Shown here in pieces: positions 23,636-38,840 of a stretch of DNA of 64,000 nucleotides. Below the pieces are notes generated by a model. It searched no databases and was not told the origin of the DNA. It was given only the letters and a program-made list of their open reading frames with translations. Where the stretch lies: positions 712,812 to 776,811 of the forward strand of contig KL647314.1 in assembly GCA_000727475.1 (NCBI GenBank). The letters run 5' to 3'. This DNA is from Sarcocystis neurona. Taxonomy: Eukaryota > Apicomplexa > Conoidasida > Eucoccidiorida > Sarcocystidae. Position numbers and translations under genes: made by a program. Positions within the stretch are counted from its first letter, which is position 1, and every line of letters begins with the position of its first letter.

Positions 23636-26600
23636 TCTAGGTTAACACATCTGTGTGCCTATATATTTATATATATGATGTGCACACAGAAGCACGCGAA
23701 CGTATGCATGCCTGTACACACTGCTACGTAAAAGTGCACTTGTTTGCTGCTCGTTTTATTTTCCCTTTACGTAGATATCTCTGCTATGCTTCCGTCTCCC
23801 TAGGGCGGTGTGCCAAATATTCTGCGAGGTCCAGAAAGGGTCAATCTGACATGCCCGTCGGGCGCGTGGACCTGTCCTGGTAAAGCGCGCTGCGCACATC
23901 CACGTGTATATCTTGCCACATACGCATGCAGGGGCGTGCAGACGAACACGTGTATGCGGGACCGACGCAGGGACTCACCACCACACGGAGACAAACATAT
24001 TAAATACAAAAAGAGCTGCTTCTCTTTATTCGTGCACTACCTCTCGGTCCACATACATTTCTTCCCACCGGCCAGCACATAACAGCACACATCTACGGAG
24101 ACGGCGAACTGGCTATCCTTATTTCTGTACTAAGGCTCGGTCCACACACATTTCTTTCTAGCGGCCAAGACACAGAGACACACGCCAACGGATATAGAAG
24201 ACAGCGTCCCCTTTTCTTCCCCGTTTCTCTCGACTGCCTCTCAGTCCATGGCCGTTCGTTTCTACTAGCCAGCACATAACGACACAGCAGCAAATCTATG
24301 GAAGGCTGCATCTCGCTATTCGTGTGCGCCACCTCTTGGCCCGTACACCTTTCTCCAGGAGGCCTACGAACTTCGTCAACAGATACACGCCCGTGTATAA
24401 TCGGATCGCACGTAGGTGTATCTCTATACTGCATCTCGGTCCATATGTGTGTCTTGCTATGCGCCGCCCACCGTATCCGTTGTCGCTCTATAATTATATA
24501 CGTATGTGAATAGGTATGTGTGTAGCGATAAAGTGTGTGCCCTGTAGAATTACAGAGATCTAAGCAAGCATGCGTGTGTAGGGCTACACATCTATCTGTA
24601 CCTCTTTCTACTTCCCTGCCTATCACCTATGTTCGTGGTGTACTACGTGTCGCCCTATGCGTCTCCACACGTGTGCGTACGTCTACTCAGGCGGACACGT
24701 GTGTGTGTGTGGGCTATATATATCTCTTTGTACGCATTTCTATTGCCCTGCCTATCACCAATGTGCGTGGTGTACTATGCGCCGCGCTACGCTTCTCGAG
24801 GTGTGTACGCAGATCTAGTCGGGCAGGCGTGGGGTTCTGCACCTGACAGAGAAAGCGCCTTGTCAGAGAGAACTGTACTTAAGCCGTGCGGCAGCCGAGC
24901 AGCAAAGTCGCCGACATTTGCTATGACGCATGCCTTCTCGGTAGCTTCCTTCAACCCCGCAGGAGGCCCTGGACAGCAGCAGCAGGATCACCGGCAGCAC
25001 GGTGAAGCAACAGCAGCAGGACGACGTTAGCAGCAGGGGCAACCACGGCATGCCGGGGGCAGCAGGAGGCGAACGAGCACAGACGACGGGCGTGTCTCTT
25101 CTTTTTCACACGTACGCGTCGTCTGCATGCGCAGGAGTTGACGCGGCGACCTGTTTTAGATGCAGCGCTGTCCAGCAGCAATGGCAGGAACGACACGCCA
25201 CGGAGAGGAGGACTGCTGACGCGTTGCCGTCGACGCCAGCGACACAGACGCACATGCATCTGCATTTCTTCAAGCGAGACGGCACATGCGCGTGCTTTCG
25301 GCCACGCACGCAGACATGAACACAAACATATATATATTCGCACAAAGAGAGAGAAAATATATTGTGGAGTCTTCGCACTGAATTAAGCAGATGAAACATC
25401 GGCCCGGGACGACTATGACACGCCCGCCTTACGTGCGATCGACAAAGGTTATGAGTCGCGATATATAAATGTGTGTGTGGACAGGAAGAGGAAGAGAAGG
25501 TCTTGTGATGGGAAGATAGGCGGTCTACAACGACCCAGACGGACGCGCCACAGACACTCTCTCGACGCGCCTTCCTTGGTAGAGGCACTGGTGCCTTCAC
25601 CCCTACGTGGAGTGTTGATAGGTAGAAAAGTGCACAGAGGGAACCACAAAAGCAAGCGAATCAAAGAGAGGACCATACACACGCGAACGTCCACAAAATA
25701 CAGACGGCCGGAGGCAGCGCAAGAGAAAAGAAGGCCAGGGTTCGGACAGGCGTTGACACACACACACACACACATATGCACATATACATATGTATATCTA
25801 TATATATACATATATATATATATATATGCTACTGCAGCGGTGGAGCCGCCTCCTACGAGGTCTCCTTGTCTGCTGCTGCTACTTTCCTGCTCGTGACGCT
25901 CCCGCTGCTACCGTTCCTGCTGGTGATGCTCCTGCTGCTGCCGCTTCTGCTGCTACCGCTCCTGCTGCTGCCGCTTCTGCTGCTACCGCTCCTGCTGCTG
26001 CCGCTTCTGCTGCTACCGCTCCTGCTGCTGCCGCTTCTGCTGCTACCGCTCCTGCTGCTGCCGCTTCTGCTGCTACCGCTTCCCTGCTACCGCTCTTGCT
26101 GCTGTCAATTCTCTGCTACCGCTCTTGCTTCTGCTGATTCTGCTGCTAGCGCTTTTCTTGCTGCTACCGCTCCCGTTGCCGCTGCCGCTCCTGCTGCTGC
26201 TACCGCTCCTGCTGTTACTGCCGCTTCTGCTGCTGCTACCGCTCCTGCTGTTGCTGCCGCTCCTCCTGCTGCTGCCGCNNNNNNNNNNNNNNNNNNNNNN
26301 NNNNNNNNNNNNNNNNNNNNNNNNNNNNNNNNNNNNNNNNNNNNNNNNNNNNNNNNNNNNNNNNNNNNNNNNNNNNNNNNNNNNNNNNNNNNNNNNNNNN
26401 NNNNNNNNNNNNNNNNNNNNNNNNNNNNNNNNNNNNNNNNNNNNNNNNNNNNNNNNNNNNNNNNNNNNNNNNNNNNNNNNNNNNNNNNNNNNNNNNNNNN
26501 NNNNNNNNNNNNNNNNNNNNNNNNNNNNNNNNNNNNNNNNNNNNNNNNNNNNNNNNNNNNNNNNNNNNNNNNNNNNNNNNNNNNNNNNNNNNNNNNNNNN

Positions 26601-29600
26601 NNNNNNNNNNNNNNNNNNNNNNNNNNNNNNNNNNNNNNNNNNNNNNNNNNNNNNNNNNNNNNNNNNNNNNNNNNNNNNNNNNNNNNNNNNNNNNNNNNNN
26701 NNNNNNNNNNNNNNNNNTGCCGCTTCTGCTGCTGCTACCGCTCCTGCTGTTGCTGCCGCTCCTCCTGCTGCTGCCGCTTCTGCTGCTGCTACCGCTCCCG
26801 TTGCTGCTACCGCTTGTGCTGCTGCTGCCGCTCCTGCTGCTGCTACCGCTCCTGCTGCTGCTACCGCTCCTGCTACTGCGCCTTCCTACTACCACCGGCA
26901 ACTGCCGCTGCTTCGTTCTCGAATCCTGTGTACAAACAGCTGTCACTGCTGCTGGTCTAGCCTGTGCCACACGTAGAATGCATTCTGCTACTACTTGAGG
27001 GTGCACCACCCGCTCTGTTCCCCCACGCACACGCTCTTCGTGCTGCAGCTGTAGCCTCGCCTCTTTCGTCGACCTGCTGCTGCTGCTTCTACTCGGTCTT
27101 ACAAGTTTCTTCCGGATGAAACAGCAGCTGGTCCGCACGTACGCCGTACTCAATATTCTCACGCAGACTTCTCGCCAGCAGCACACTCTCCTGCTGCAGC
27201 GGGCTAATCTGCACACACCCAGAGTTTGAGCAGCGCATTGCATCATCCTTGCTAAGCACACAAAAAGTCCCGCACATATATATATATATATTTTCTTCCG
27301 AGTATCTCTGTCTCTCTCGTAGATATCTATCTACATATATATATATATACATATAGACACACAGGTGTTACCACGTGTCACTATACACACGTAGAGATAC
27401 GCACGTCGTTCTCTCTACGAATGCATGCATGCACACATGTGTATGCATATGTATATAAGTATATAAATACATATATCATTCATATACATAATTACTCGTA
27501 AAAAATATCCTAGATCTTGACATATATGTCTATAATTGTACGTAAAGCCTACAAATGTATGTACACCTATGTGCATACATACATATATATATATATCATC
27601 TATATAGATGGATACTGATATAAACACTCATACACAAATATATATATATATATATGTCGTAATATAGATGCACCGAAGGAAAGACGAAGACACTTGCACA
27701 TCCCTACGTAAGTACGTACATCTTTGTTAACACATACTCATAAAAACACTCACACACCTACATAAATATACATATATATATGGGCGTATATCAGAGGTAC
27801 ATTCACATATATATATATATATACTTATATACTTTCACATACACAAAGATATATATATATAGATATATTGAGAACATATCGGAGGTACATATATATATAT
27901 ATTTTTGTATCTTTTCCTATGTGTATATATGTGGACCTTGAGACGAATACTGGCGACTGCACTGCAAGCGTTCGCAGACTCATATACGTCTACTCTTATG
28001 TACATACTGATGTAGAGGAGGACGTATATATAGAAGCACGTTTGTTCGCTTCCTAGGGTGAGCCCGCAGGAGCGCGCGCAGAGTGAGATATCTGCCCTGG
28101 CTTGCAGCAGTCCCACGAAGAAAAGAGAGATAGAGAGGGGGCCCGAGGTAACTTGGAAGAGGGACAGAGGGGCAAGAGAAAAGAGAAGTTTTCCTGGGAA
28201 GACTACGCAGCGGAAAAGCAAAGAAAAAGAGGCAGCATGCAGAACGTTATCCTGCCGCCCCTCCCCCGCTCCCTGCTGCTGCTGTTCCTTCTGAGCTCCT
28301 CACTGCCACTGCTGCACAACAGGCGCAGACCCACAACCGCAACATGCGTGTGTCTAAGCTGCGCGGCACACAAGGACACGTCCACGCTCTGCGTCCCGGT
28401 CGAATTTCAGAGAGAAAACAGCCCCTCGGCCTGGTGGTAGAAGAGACGCAGAAGGGCGGGAAAAGCGGGAAAGGAACGCCAAACAGCAGGACATCGATAG
28501 AGAGAGACAGACAGACACAGCGACAGGTGGACAGCCCCAACAACGAGACAACCCAGGGAGGGACGGGATCAATCGAAGCACGGATGGAAAGTGCGCCGAC
28601 AAGCGGGACAGGCCACGCAGAGAGGCAGAAGAAGAAGCAGCAGCAGCAGCGAATACGGCGAGGAAAACAAAGACGGGCTCCAGAAGAGACGAGGAACGGG
28701 AAGAAATGCGAGGGAAGGACAGAGACGAAGAAGCGAAGAAAACGACCCGAAAAAGGGACGATAAGAGAGGATACACGGAAGAGAAGGACGTGGGCCTACG
28801 AGGCGACGAACAAGACGCGAGTCGAGGGAAGACGTCGGCACGCCGCTGATGCAGATGCTGCCTCGGACGGGGTCGTACAGCCGCAGCAGCAGCGCTGCCA
28901 GGGTCGACTTGCCGCTGCCGCTTTGCCCTGCACGCGTCGGCCACCGCACACACACGCAGCGCTGCTCTGTCTTCTGCGTTGTCAGCAGCACGGAAACCGA
29001 CGAGAAGCACGGGGAACATGCAGGGGGAGAGGAGGACAGGAAGAGAAGACGGGGCAGCAATAGCGGCGCGGAGCACTCGCTGCAGAAGAAACGCAGGAAC
29101 CGAAAAGGGAGTTCAACAAAAAGTGCTTCTTCCCTGCACGAAGGTGGGGCGCATCCCTCGGCTTCAAGAATCGTCGCCTCTCTGAACATCCACATATATA
29201 TACGTACACATACTAAAACATGTATCTCCACGTATATCCCCATCCACATACACGTGCATATATATAGACACGTACTGCAGTCAGCGTCTCTCTGCTAATG
29301 CACATACATATATACACATGCATGTTAAAATCTACATCATTCTGCATATTGACATGTATATGCACATATATATATTTATACACGTTGAAGTCGCCTTATC
29401 TCTGGGTATTCCTACATATATACTCACATACCTTTTCAAATATGTATCTCTCCGTATCTCCATATGTATACATATATACGTATATGCACACATACACACT
29501 AAAATCTGTATCTTTCCGCAAATGCATATATATATATTGCATCTCTCTGTAGATCCACATGTACATTAATATATATATATATTGAATTCTGCCTTTGTCT

Positions 29601-32600
29601 GTGTGCTACTAGATATAGATATATACCTATAGGAATTTGTATCTCTCTGTATGTCCACACACATATATATATAGCACACCAACCCACCCACCCACACAGG
29701 TGTACAAGTGAATTCTTAGGTATGTAGACACGTAAAGAGGGTGACAAGTCTGTGCCGGGAAGGGCACGTTCATTTGTAAGTGTATCTATGCGGCTATATG
29801 TAAGTCGTATAGACGCGGCGAGAATATTTGTGTGTGAACTTCTTTATGAAGAAAAAGATGTATCTGCACACGTGTATCCGACACATTAAAACACGCACAC
29901 AAATCTACCTACCTATCTGTCAGCATGTATATATATATGTGTTTCTATATACATATACAGAGAGCGATAGATAGATATACGCACAGATGTACACACCTGC
30001 ATGCGGAAGAGGTCCACCTGGAAGCCGCCTGCAGCAGCTCCTCGCCTCGCGTTCCGGCAGCGGCGTCTTTTATTTTCTTCCCTTTCTCTCTCTCTCGCTG
30101 TAAAACTACTAACGCGCATGCACGAGAACTACTGAGTTACACGTCGAGGCATTTCAACACATACATACACATATATACATACACGTATATATATACATAT
30201 ATTCTCGGTGTACACTTTAGTGTATCTCTATGTGCATGTTGGGAAAGAAGACGAACGTAACGCACATATGTATATATATGCAGGTATATATACGTATAAA
30301 TATGCGTGTATATATATGTATATGCGTGGGTGTACGTACGTAGATCAGATTAGCATCTTCCTTTAGAAACTTACATACGTGCACGTTCCTGCTTTCCTCG
30401 GCATATGTGTGTGGTAGGACAGCGACACCAGTGAGACAGGAGTATGTGTGGGAGTTTCGCCTTTCTGTCTGGATTTCTCGTTTCCTTGTTTCCGCCTTCC
30501 TTCTTTAACGTCACAAAGTAGATATATACCAGGAAGACAGACGTGGATAGCATCCGTATATATGCGGGTGCCAACCAGCCGCCGTGTGTACACCGGGGAG
30601 TACACAAGAAGAGAAAGTAAATATCCCCTCACCGAGAATCGCCAGCCGCGTTCCGGCGGGAACGTGAAGACTGACCCCCTGCAGCACCAGCTGCTGCGGT
30701 TGATCTGGGTACGCAAAGTACACGTCCTCGAAGTCGACTGCTGGGCCCCTTTCCGGAGCAACTTCTCTCCTTCTTCTTCTTCTTTCTGTTGCTCCTTGCC
30801 CTCTTTGTCCTACTTCTGCTGCTGCTGGTGGTTCTCCTCTTACTGCTCCTGCTGCTTCTGCTGCTTCGGGGCGCCGTCCTGCTGCGGTCGCTCTCGCTTC
30901 TTCTTCTTCTTCCTCCTGTGTTTGTCTTTCTCCTGCTGCTGCTGTCGCTGCTGGACGTTCACTGCCTCCCGCTGCTTCTTCTGTTCGATCTCGTCCTCCT
31001 GCTGCTGCTGCTGGCGTGATGGGGGTGGTGAACGTGGCGGAGGACGCTGCTTCTCTCGCAGTGACTGAGGTTCCTCCTTCTTTCCATGCTGTTCCCCTCG
31101 CCGCCGCTTCTGCTGGGGCTGCTGCGTGTTCTCTGTGCGATGCTGTTCCTGGTTCCTTGCGCTGGAGCAGAGAGCTGCGGCTGCCACCACCCGAAGGAGT
31201 CCACACCGCAGTAGCAGCAGCGGCAGCAGCAGGGGATGCGCCAGACGTGCGGTGCAGCGGAGGAGAGGAGGCAGCCGCAGGAACGAGAGACGCAGCAGCA
31301 TCGTTCTCTTCTGTAGCAGCAGACAAGCTGCTGTGGGACACCGAAGAACCACACGCCGCGTTTAAGAAACCAGACTCTGACAGGGAACGTAGAACCAGCC
31401 CCTCGCTATAAGTATTGATACTAGAGTTGCTATCACCTCTCGTGCTGTTGCTGGGACTGCTGCTGCTGGGACTGCTCCTGCTGGGACTGCTCTTGCTAAA
31501 ACTGCTCCTGCTGGGACTGGTGCTGCTTGGTAGAAGACTGGCGCTGCTGCTGCTCGTCGCGGTGCTGCTGGCCGGCGTGACGCTGCGGCTGGGGTGACTA
31601 CTGATGCAGCTGTCGCCGCTAGAAAAAAGCCGCTGACAGGCTTGGGCTGCGGCGGGAGTGTCGACGGCCCCTGCGTCGGCGCCCGGGCTGCTGCTGCTTC
31701 CCGCAGCACTCCGTCGCGTTGAGCCCGTTTGTTGCTGTTTGCTCCCCGCCATGCAAGCAGCCAACACGGCGAAGCCGTCATTCTCGTTTCTCTCTGAAAT
31801 ATCAGGAGGAAGAAGCAGTTGCTGCTGACGAGTTGTTGGCGGCTGCTGCTGGCCTCGCTCGGGTGACGTCTCCTGCTGCACTCGCCGTTGCTGTCTTGTG
31901 AGCCTCCGCCGCCCTTCGTCATCCTGTTGGTGCTGGGCTGCCGTCCCCAGCAGCCCTACCGCAGCAGTTCCTTCCGGTGGCAGTCTCTGCTGCTGCGGTT
32001 GCGCGGCCGCTGCTGCGGAAGAAGCCTGTGCGAGTGCCCGTGGCTCTGCGTGCGGACGCCCGAGCGACGCGTGCGCACCAGGAGCTGCAGCAGCACCAGC
32101 ACCAGCAGCGCCAGCAGCAGCAGTAGAACAAGGAGTAGAGAGGGAAGGCAGGGAGGCAGCGAAAGGGGCCGGGGAGGCAGCGGCATAAAGAGAAGGAAGA
32201 GCAGCCGACGCAGCAGAGGCAGCTGATGTTGACGGACTGCGCGAAGAGAGAGTTGCAGTATCGAACGATCCCTGCAAAGACAGTGGAGCAGCGGGCAGTG
32301 CGGCAATGTGCCGCAGCACTCCAGCAGCAACTCCGAGTCCCCGCTGGACGTCGCTGTAGGCGGAGAAGCAGCCTTGCAGAGAAGCACCTGCCATCAGGCA
32401 GTGCAACGCGACTGCTGTCATATCCCCCAGCGACACGACCCCTGCAGCCCGCAGGCAGAAGCAGCAGCAGCAGCCGCAGGTCTCCCCGCAGACGCAGCAG
32501 CAGACACGAGCACAGGGCAACGACGTACGCATCGGCGCCAGCGAGGGACACGCAGCAGCACAGGTGCAAGCAGCAGAAGCAGCAGCAGTCGCAACGAAGC

Positions 32601-35600
32601 GGCGACAGATGCAGACGTCGCAGCAGCAGCAGCCGCTGCGAAGCAGCAGAGACAGAGCCAGACGCAGCGACACAGGCACAAGCAGCGTCACCCCACGCAG
32701 AAGCAGCAGCAGCATAGCAGGAGCAGCAGAGGCAGAGGCTGAGCCAGCGGCAGAGGCCAAGCCAGCAGCAGCTGCTGCCGTAGTGACCTTTGCAGAAGCT
32801 TGAGCAGCGCAACGGAAAGCAGCATGGGCATCAGCTGCAGCAGCAGTCCAGGCAGCAGTTACTGCAGGAGCAGCAGCAACACCGGCAGCACGCCGACCGC
32901 TTGCCTCGCGCGGCACATGTGTACTTGTGGATACCCATGGAGAGGTAAAGAGAGGGGATCGAATAACAGGTGAGAAAGGCGCCAAGACAAGGCAGCGCGC
33001 ATCACACGCAGCAAGAGACGGTGGACTGACTACCTATTGCTGCCCCTGCGTGGGCGTGCACGCATGCGCCAGCGTATGCAGTTACACTGCGGTGGCGCGT
33101 ATTTCCACGTGCTGCATGCGGTTCGAAATGCATGCATACCCTTAATGATACGCTTGTGTCTCCTCACGCGGGCCCCTGTATGTCGACACACAAGTAGGCA
33201 TATATGTGTTGATCTTTATGGTTGAAACTTCAAAGCTTCGTCGAGTGCATGCTTGGTCTCTGTACACGTGCCCCTGCCTATCTGTACACCAACATCTATG
33301 TCTATACATATGTATACCGCTGAAGCTTCAACAATATACAGGAGGTGCCCACGCGTGTCTACACACAAGTCCATATTCAGATGTATAGCCTGTTGAACTT
33401 CAACGCATTTCAGTACCCGTGAGGCGTGGCACCTACGCGCATGTGTATACGGATGCAGACTCCTCCGCCTGCCCCCTACGAGTGTCCCGCCTACACACGC
33501 ATGTGTCCACGTTAGATTTGTGTGGGCACGAGCCTACCCTATGTGCACGCGCGAAGTATAGATGTGTGCCCCTACGAACGCACGCGCCCGGGTGCGCATG
33601 TGAGTCTACGTACGTTTGTGTATATCCTGGTATCTAGTCAAGCTTCCACGAAATGCCTAGGGTGGGTGGTACGCCAAACATGTGTATATACATATATATA
33701 TATATATCTGTAGTGGGAGGGAGAGACACACTGCTGCCGTGCGGTCGTTGCATGCAGTCGGGCAGCTACAGGCAGTGCTGCAGGAGGAACAGAGCCGTGT
33801 GCGCGCGCATTTCTCCGCTTGTTCTTCACGCTTGGCAGACGCTGCGGCCACCCGGGCTACTGCGCGTGCATGCGGACGTCTCCATCTGCAGGCGTCTTCA
33901 CATGCGCGAGGTTCGAAAGCGGTGCAGCGGGGTATATCGGCTACCTGCTCCACATGCATGGCGGCGCGGGGCCACACATGCAGGCAGACACATAGACGCC
34001 AAGAAGCGCGCTAGATTGCCTGTTCGGCTAGTGGTCCGCATACGCCAACCTACGCATGCTTCACCAGCAAGGGCACGCCTCCACGAGAAATTCGTTCTCT
34101 TGCACACAGGTGTAGACGCGTGCAGTGGCCTGCAGATGGGCAGCAGATCTGCACGCCTGCGCATGCGCGGCTACGTAGCGTGAAGGCGCGTACATACAGA
34201 CGCATGCAATGTGCTGCCGCTGGATGAGCCACGTGTGTGGGGACCTACGTGTGGACGGAAAAACAGATACACACGCATGCAGCAGGCAGCGTACCGCGCG
34301 GCTACATGGGTTGCAAATACGTACGCATGCGACGCGCCGCACACGTGCCTCCAGCTACTGTTTTTGATACGGAGACGGGCCGCTACTACCAACTCTACTG
34401 CTACGGGATATGCCTGCACACAGAGACGTCCCCCCGGTGTCGTCACCGCGCACCTGCGCACACATGCATGCCCACACATATTTCGCGCATGCGTTGGTGC
34501 GTACACTCACAGAGGTACACGTACACGCAGTCATACACATACGCGTAGACACATGTATGTACAAATATGCATTAGATACATTCATACATACACGTACATA
34601 TGCCCACGCCCACGTGTCTACAAATATATACAGTCACACACGTATACACAAATATATATTACATACATCTCCATACACACGCGTGTATATGTATTCGAAA
34701 CGGCTACGCTTGCATATGCGAAAATGCGTCCATACACAGTTGTCGATATACATATATATATATGTATTAAACGCATTCACACATATATGCACATGTACTA
34801 GAATACCGCTATGTACATATGTACACGCTTATACCTAGGGGTCGATATATATATATATATATATATGTACAGAGAGAGAGGAAGAGAGGCAGATAATAAC
34901 GGCGTACACTCGTCGGTGACTACGTCTCTCGAGAGACAAATACAGAAACGCATATATCTACACAAACTCGTGCAGACGCAGACATACATGCGCATACTGG
35001 TACTTCCGTGGATACGTATATACACCTATAAGTACGCACGTGTATATATATGTATGGGGAGAACTGGAGAAAGCGCACCTTCAGAAAGAAGCGCGCCTGC
35101 TTGTCGAACAACGTGGAGAAGGAAGCCACCGCCGACGGCGAAGACGAGCGCGTGGCGACAGCCAACAGCAGTCGCATGCCTTCTCCCAAGGTAGTATACT
35201 TCCTTTTGCTGGCGAGAGCACGTGGAACATAAAGCACATCGTGCACGCACAGCTTGTACACATACACATATGTACATCACATACAAACATACAGATGCAT
35301 ATACGTACATTATACATATACATATACATACACGTATATACATATACATGTATATAAGTGGGCATACACTGCCTGCAGAGACACATATACATATATATAG
35401 ACATACATATATATACATGTACATACACTGCCGGTAGACAAAAATATATGTATGTATACATATATGTACACATATATATGTACGTTTATACACTGCTTGG
35501 ACATATGTATAGATGTGTGTGGATAAGGAGATAGACTGCTTGTAGACATACAGACATACATCCATATATTCACATACGTATCCTTGAATGAGAGGAGACC

Positions 35601-38600
35601 TACGTGTCTGTCTGTCTCTCTATCGTTCTTCAGTTATATATATCGATGCGCATATATATGCATGTGTTCCCGATTAAAAGCAGGCAGCAGCGTCTGGTGT
35701 GTGGCTTTTTCACCTGCTTGGCAAAACCTTTATACTCCAAAAGCTCGGCGTTGAGAGACCTGACGTGCAAACGGTTATGTAGCACCTCTTCCGCATGCTG
35801 CAGCGACGAAGAAAGAGCAGCAGCTTCTGCCGCCTGCAGCACACGACTCCTCCTCGCAACGAGACGCAGGGTGAAGGCTGCCCCTCCGATCGGCAGCAGC
35901 AGCGACAGCAAAAACGAAGGTGGAGCGAGCGCCGCCGCGCCTCCGAGACCTGCAGCAATCCCAACAGACGCAGCAGTAGCGCAAAAGGAACAGGTAAACA
36001 GCCACCACGCCCTCGCACACACAAGTGAGTGTGACCAGCTGTAGCAGCGGCCTCGGCCGCGACACGGCTGTTTACGTAGCAGCAGCAGCAGCGTTGCGCT
36101 GCCTAACAACAGGAGCAGACAAAAGTGGGCACACGGAAACAACAGGGGCAGCCGTATACGCCGGGCCTCTCGCAGGACGTCGCAGTCAGGAACAAACGGG
36201 GCGACAGCAGCTGCAGGGAGAACAGCGACGGAAACAGCAGCAGACAGCAGCACCAGCAGCAGACGGCAGCAGCAGCAGACGGCAGCAGCAGCAGACTGCA
36301 GCAGAAGCAGCAGACAGCAGACAGCAACAGCAGCAGCAGAGACAGCACCAATGGCACACGTGCCAATCCCGGGAAGTCGCACAGTTACGCTCAAAAAGAC
36401 AAATAATTACATCTGCGTAACAGGGCAGGCATCCAGTCTTCAAATATATATATACACACACACACATACATACGTGCCTCTCTATATCTGTCTAGACAGG
36501 CACGTTTGTATGTATATATATATATATATGCATGCGTCTCTATGCCTCTCTAGACAGGCACACACCTACACATATACATACATATATAATCATACACGCG
36601 TCTCTATACCTGTGTAGAGAGGCACACATATGCAAATATATACATATACATATGTATATACACACACATACGTGCGTCTCAAGACCTGTGTAAACAAGCA
36701 CATCTATACATATATGTACCTATACACCCATACATGCGTCTCGAGATCTGTGTAGACACGCACACACCTGTACATACATGTATAGATGCGTCCCCAGATC
36801 TGTGTAGAGAGGCACATATATATATATATATAGTGTAAACACACCACGGGTCACACAGAGAAAAACGTGTGGCCTTTTTGAGAGGCGTCAGCTGTGCGTT
36901 TTATTCAAAGATACGAAAAAAGGAGGGAGAACATTTACCCACAGACAAGGAGATCCGCATGCAAGTAGAAACGCGTGTACGTACAGCAGGTAATGGAATA
37001 CACAGATCCAGCTGTGTAGACACACACACACAGACACGCGTCCAGCCACGCAGACGGTCGTATCTACGTAGAGCGTTTCTCTGTCCACACCCACGCATGC
37101 AGACGTACGAAGCCACATTCCTGCAAAGCCCCACACATATGTGTCATGCGGAGGACACATATATACACGTGGTTAGGCGTGCCGTTATGGGCTGACGTAT
37201 GCATAGGGAGAGGCATGCGTAAGATCAACTGAAGAGAGAACCCACCGACACACGTTGTTATGACGCAGCGGAGTCCGAAGGAAACGTCAACGAAGATGCG
37301 CGAAGCTTGGCCTATCTCCGCTGCACCGCAAGAAAGGAGATGAACGCAGGCCAATTTTCCTCACTTACGTGTACCTGTAAAGATGTACACACACCCCTAC
37401 CCATACACTTAGCTATCAAATGCCTATATATACATATATATATGTGTGTGAGCACGAAGAGGGGGAGAAAGCTGGCGAAGAGGACTAGACGTGACCATCC
37501 TGCAGACACACACAACATGCGTCTCTCGCTGTATGTACACCACAAGGGACGTAGATACATCTACACAAGTAACATACGTACGCAGACGTATATGCGTACA
37601 TACACCCCAGCACGTACGTACCTGTATATATATATATATATGTGTAGACACAGGTACGTATATGCCTGTGTACATAGACGTATACGTGGATTCACCTACG
37701 TGAAAGTACTGCAAGCGTTTCTTTCTGTATATGTCACAGCAACAGGGGCACAGAGTACACAAGACACAAACATATATACGTGCTTCGGTGTGCGTAAAAC
37801 AGCACGAACACCGGGCACATAGATATAGATAGACACATACATTGGCAGATTTGGCTCGCACTCACATGCGCGTGTACGTATACAAGCAACACGAATCTCT
37901 ATCTTTTAATCTGTACGTATGCTTATATATATGTATATATTACATACATATATATGTTTTGCACACACGTATATATATATATATATATATACGTACTTAA
38001 TGTCTAGGCGCACCGCAGACATGCCCGTATCAGTGACAATATGCGCAGAAGCAGTCCAACACCTCTACGCATACGTAGTGATCGAGACATGTGTTTTCAC
38101 GTGGACCCGTATACGTAAGTCTCTCTCTACACATATACATATATATATATACACACATCCACACGCACATTTACACATATATATATATTTTTACATACAC
38201 GCATATATGTGTGCAGACGTAGGACATCGCGACACGGTTGCACGAGCTGTCACCGGGACTGCTCCGCTCGGAAGCGCGCAACAGCAGCGTTAGTTCACCA
38301 GACTAGCAGCAGTACAGATCTTTTCCATCCCCCATGTTTATCACCAATGCCCGTACACAGATGCGCAGAGATATACATAAGTGAATACGTAATCCATCCT
38401 CTTCCACATGTGGACTGGTACTTTAAAATATACGCGGGTTCTTTTGAATGTATATATCCACTGATTCGAGAATCTCTCTTCGTCGTTCTCCTCTTCCCTC
38501 CTCCTGCTGCATGCAGAAACAACTCTCCTCGTTTTCTCCTCCTGCTCTAGCTCCAAGCAAAAGTGGTACTCTCCCTTTTCTTCTGGTTGCTGCTCTTGGC

Positions 38601-38806
38601 GCATGTGGAAGTCATTTTCTCCTTATTCTTGTCGTTGCTGTTCTTGGTGAAAGCGAAGACGACTGCTTACTTGACAGACGATGGAGCACAGCACCGGTTC
38701 TCTCGACCCTGAAGCTCCACACAGGCTCCTGCAGCAGGCGAGAGAAGTACGTCATTCTCAGCCTTGCAGCAATCCGTTCGATCTGAGCAGCAGCAGCAGC
38801 GCCAAT

Positions 38807-38840
<34 letters not shown>

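Noticed and set aside
25776..26960. A 394-codon + frame of Leu/Pro and Ala repeats
   Set aside because: It runs through the N gap and consists of the 30-bp array; it is intronic to the transporter.
28344..29076. Two roughly 240-codon frames on opposite strands
   Set aside because: Purine-rich composition keeps several frames open. The real coding piece here is exon 28927-28800, in a different minus frame with Walker A.
36440..36830. Possible CRISPR-like array (regular repeats with spacers)
   Set aside because: The spacers are AT microsatellite, the repeats are diverged, and the genome is eukaryotic with introns. It is a minisatellite.
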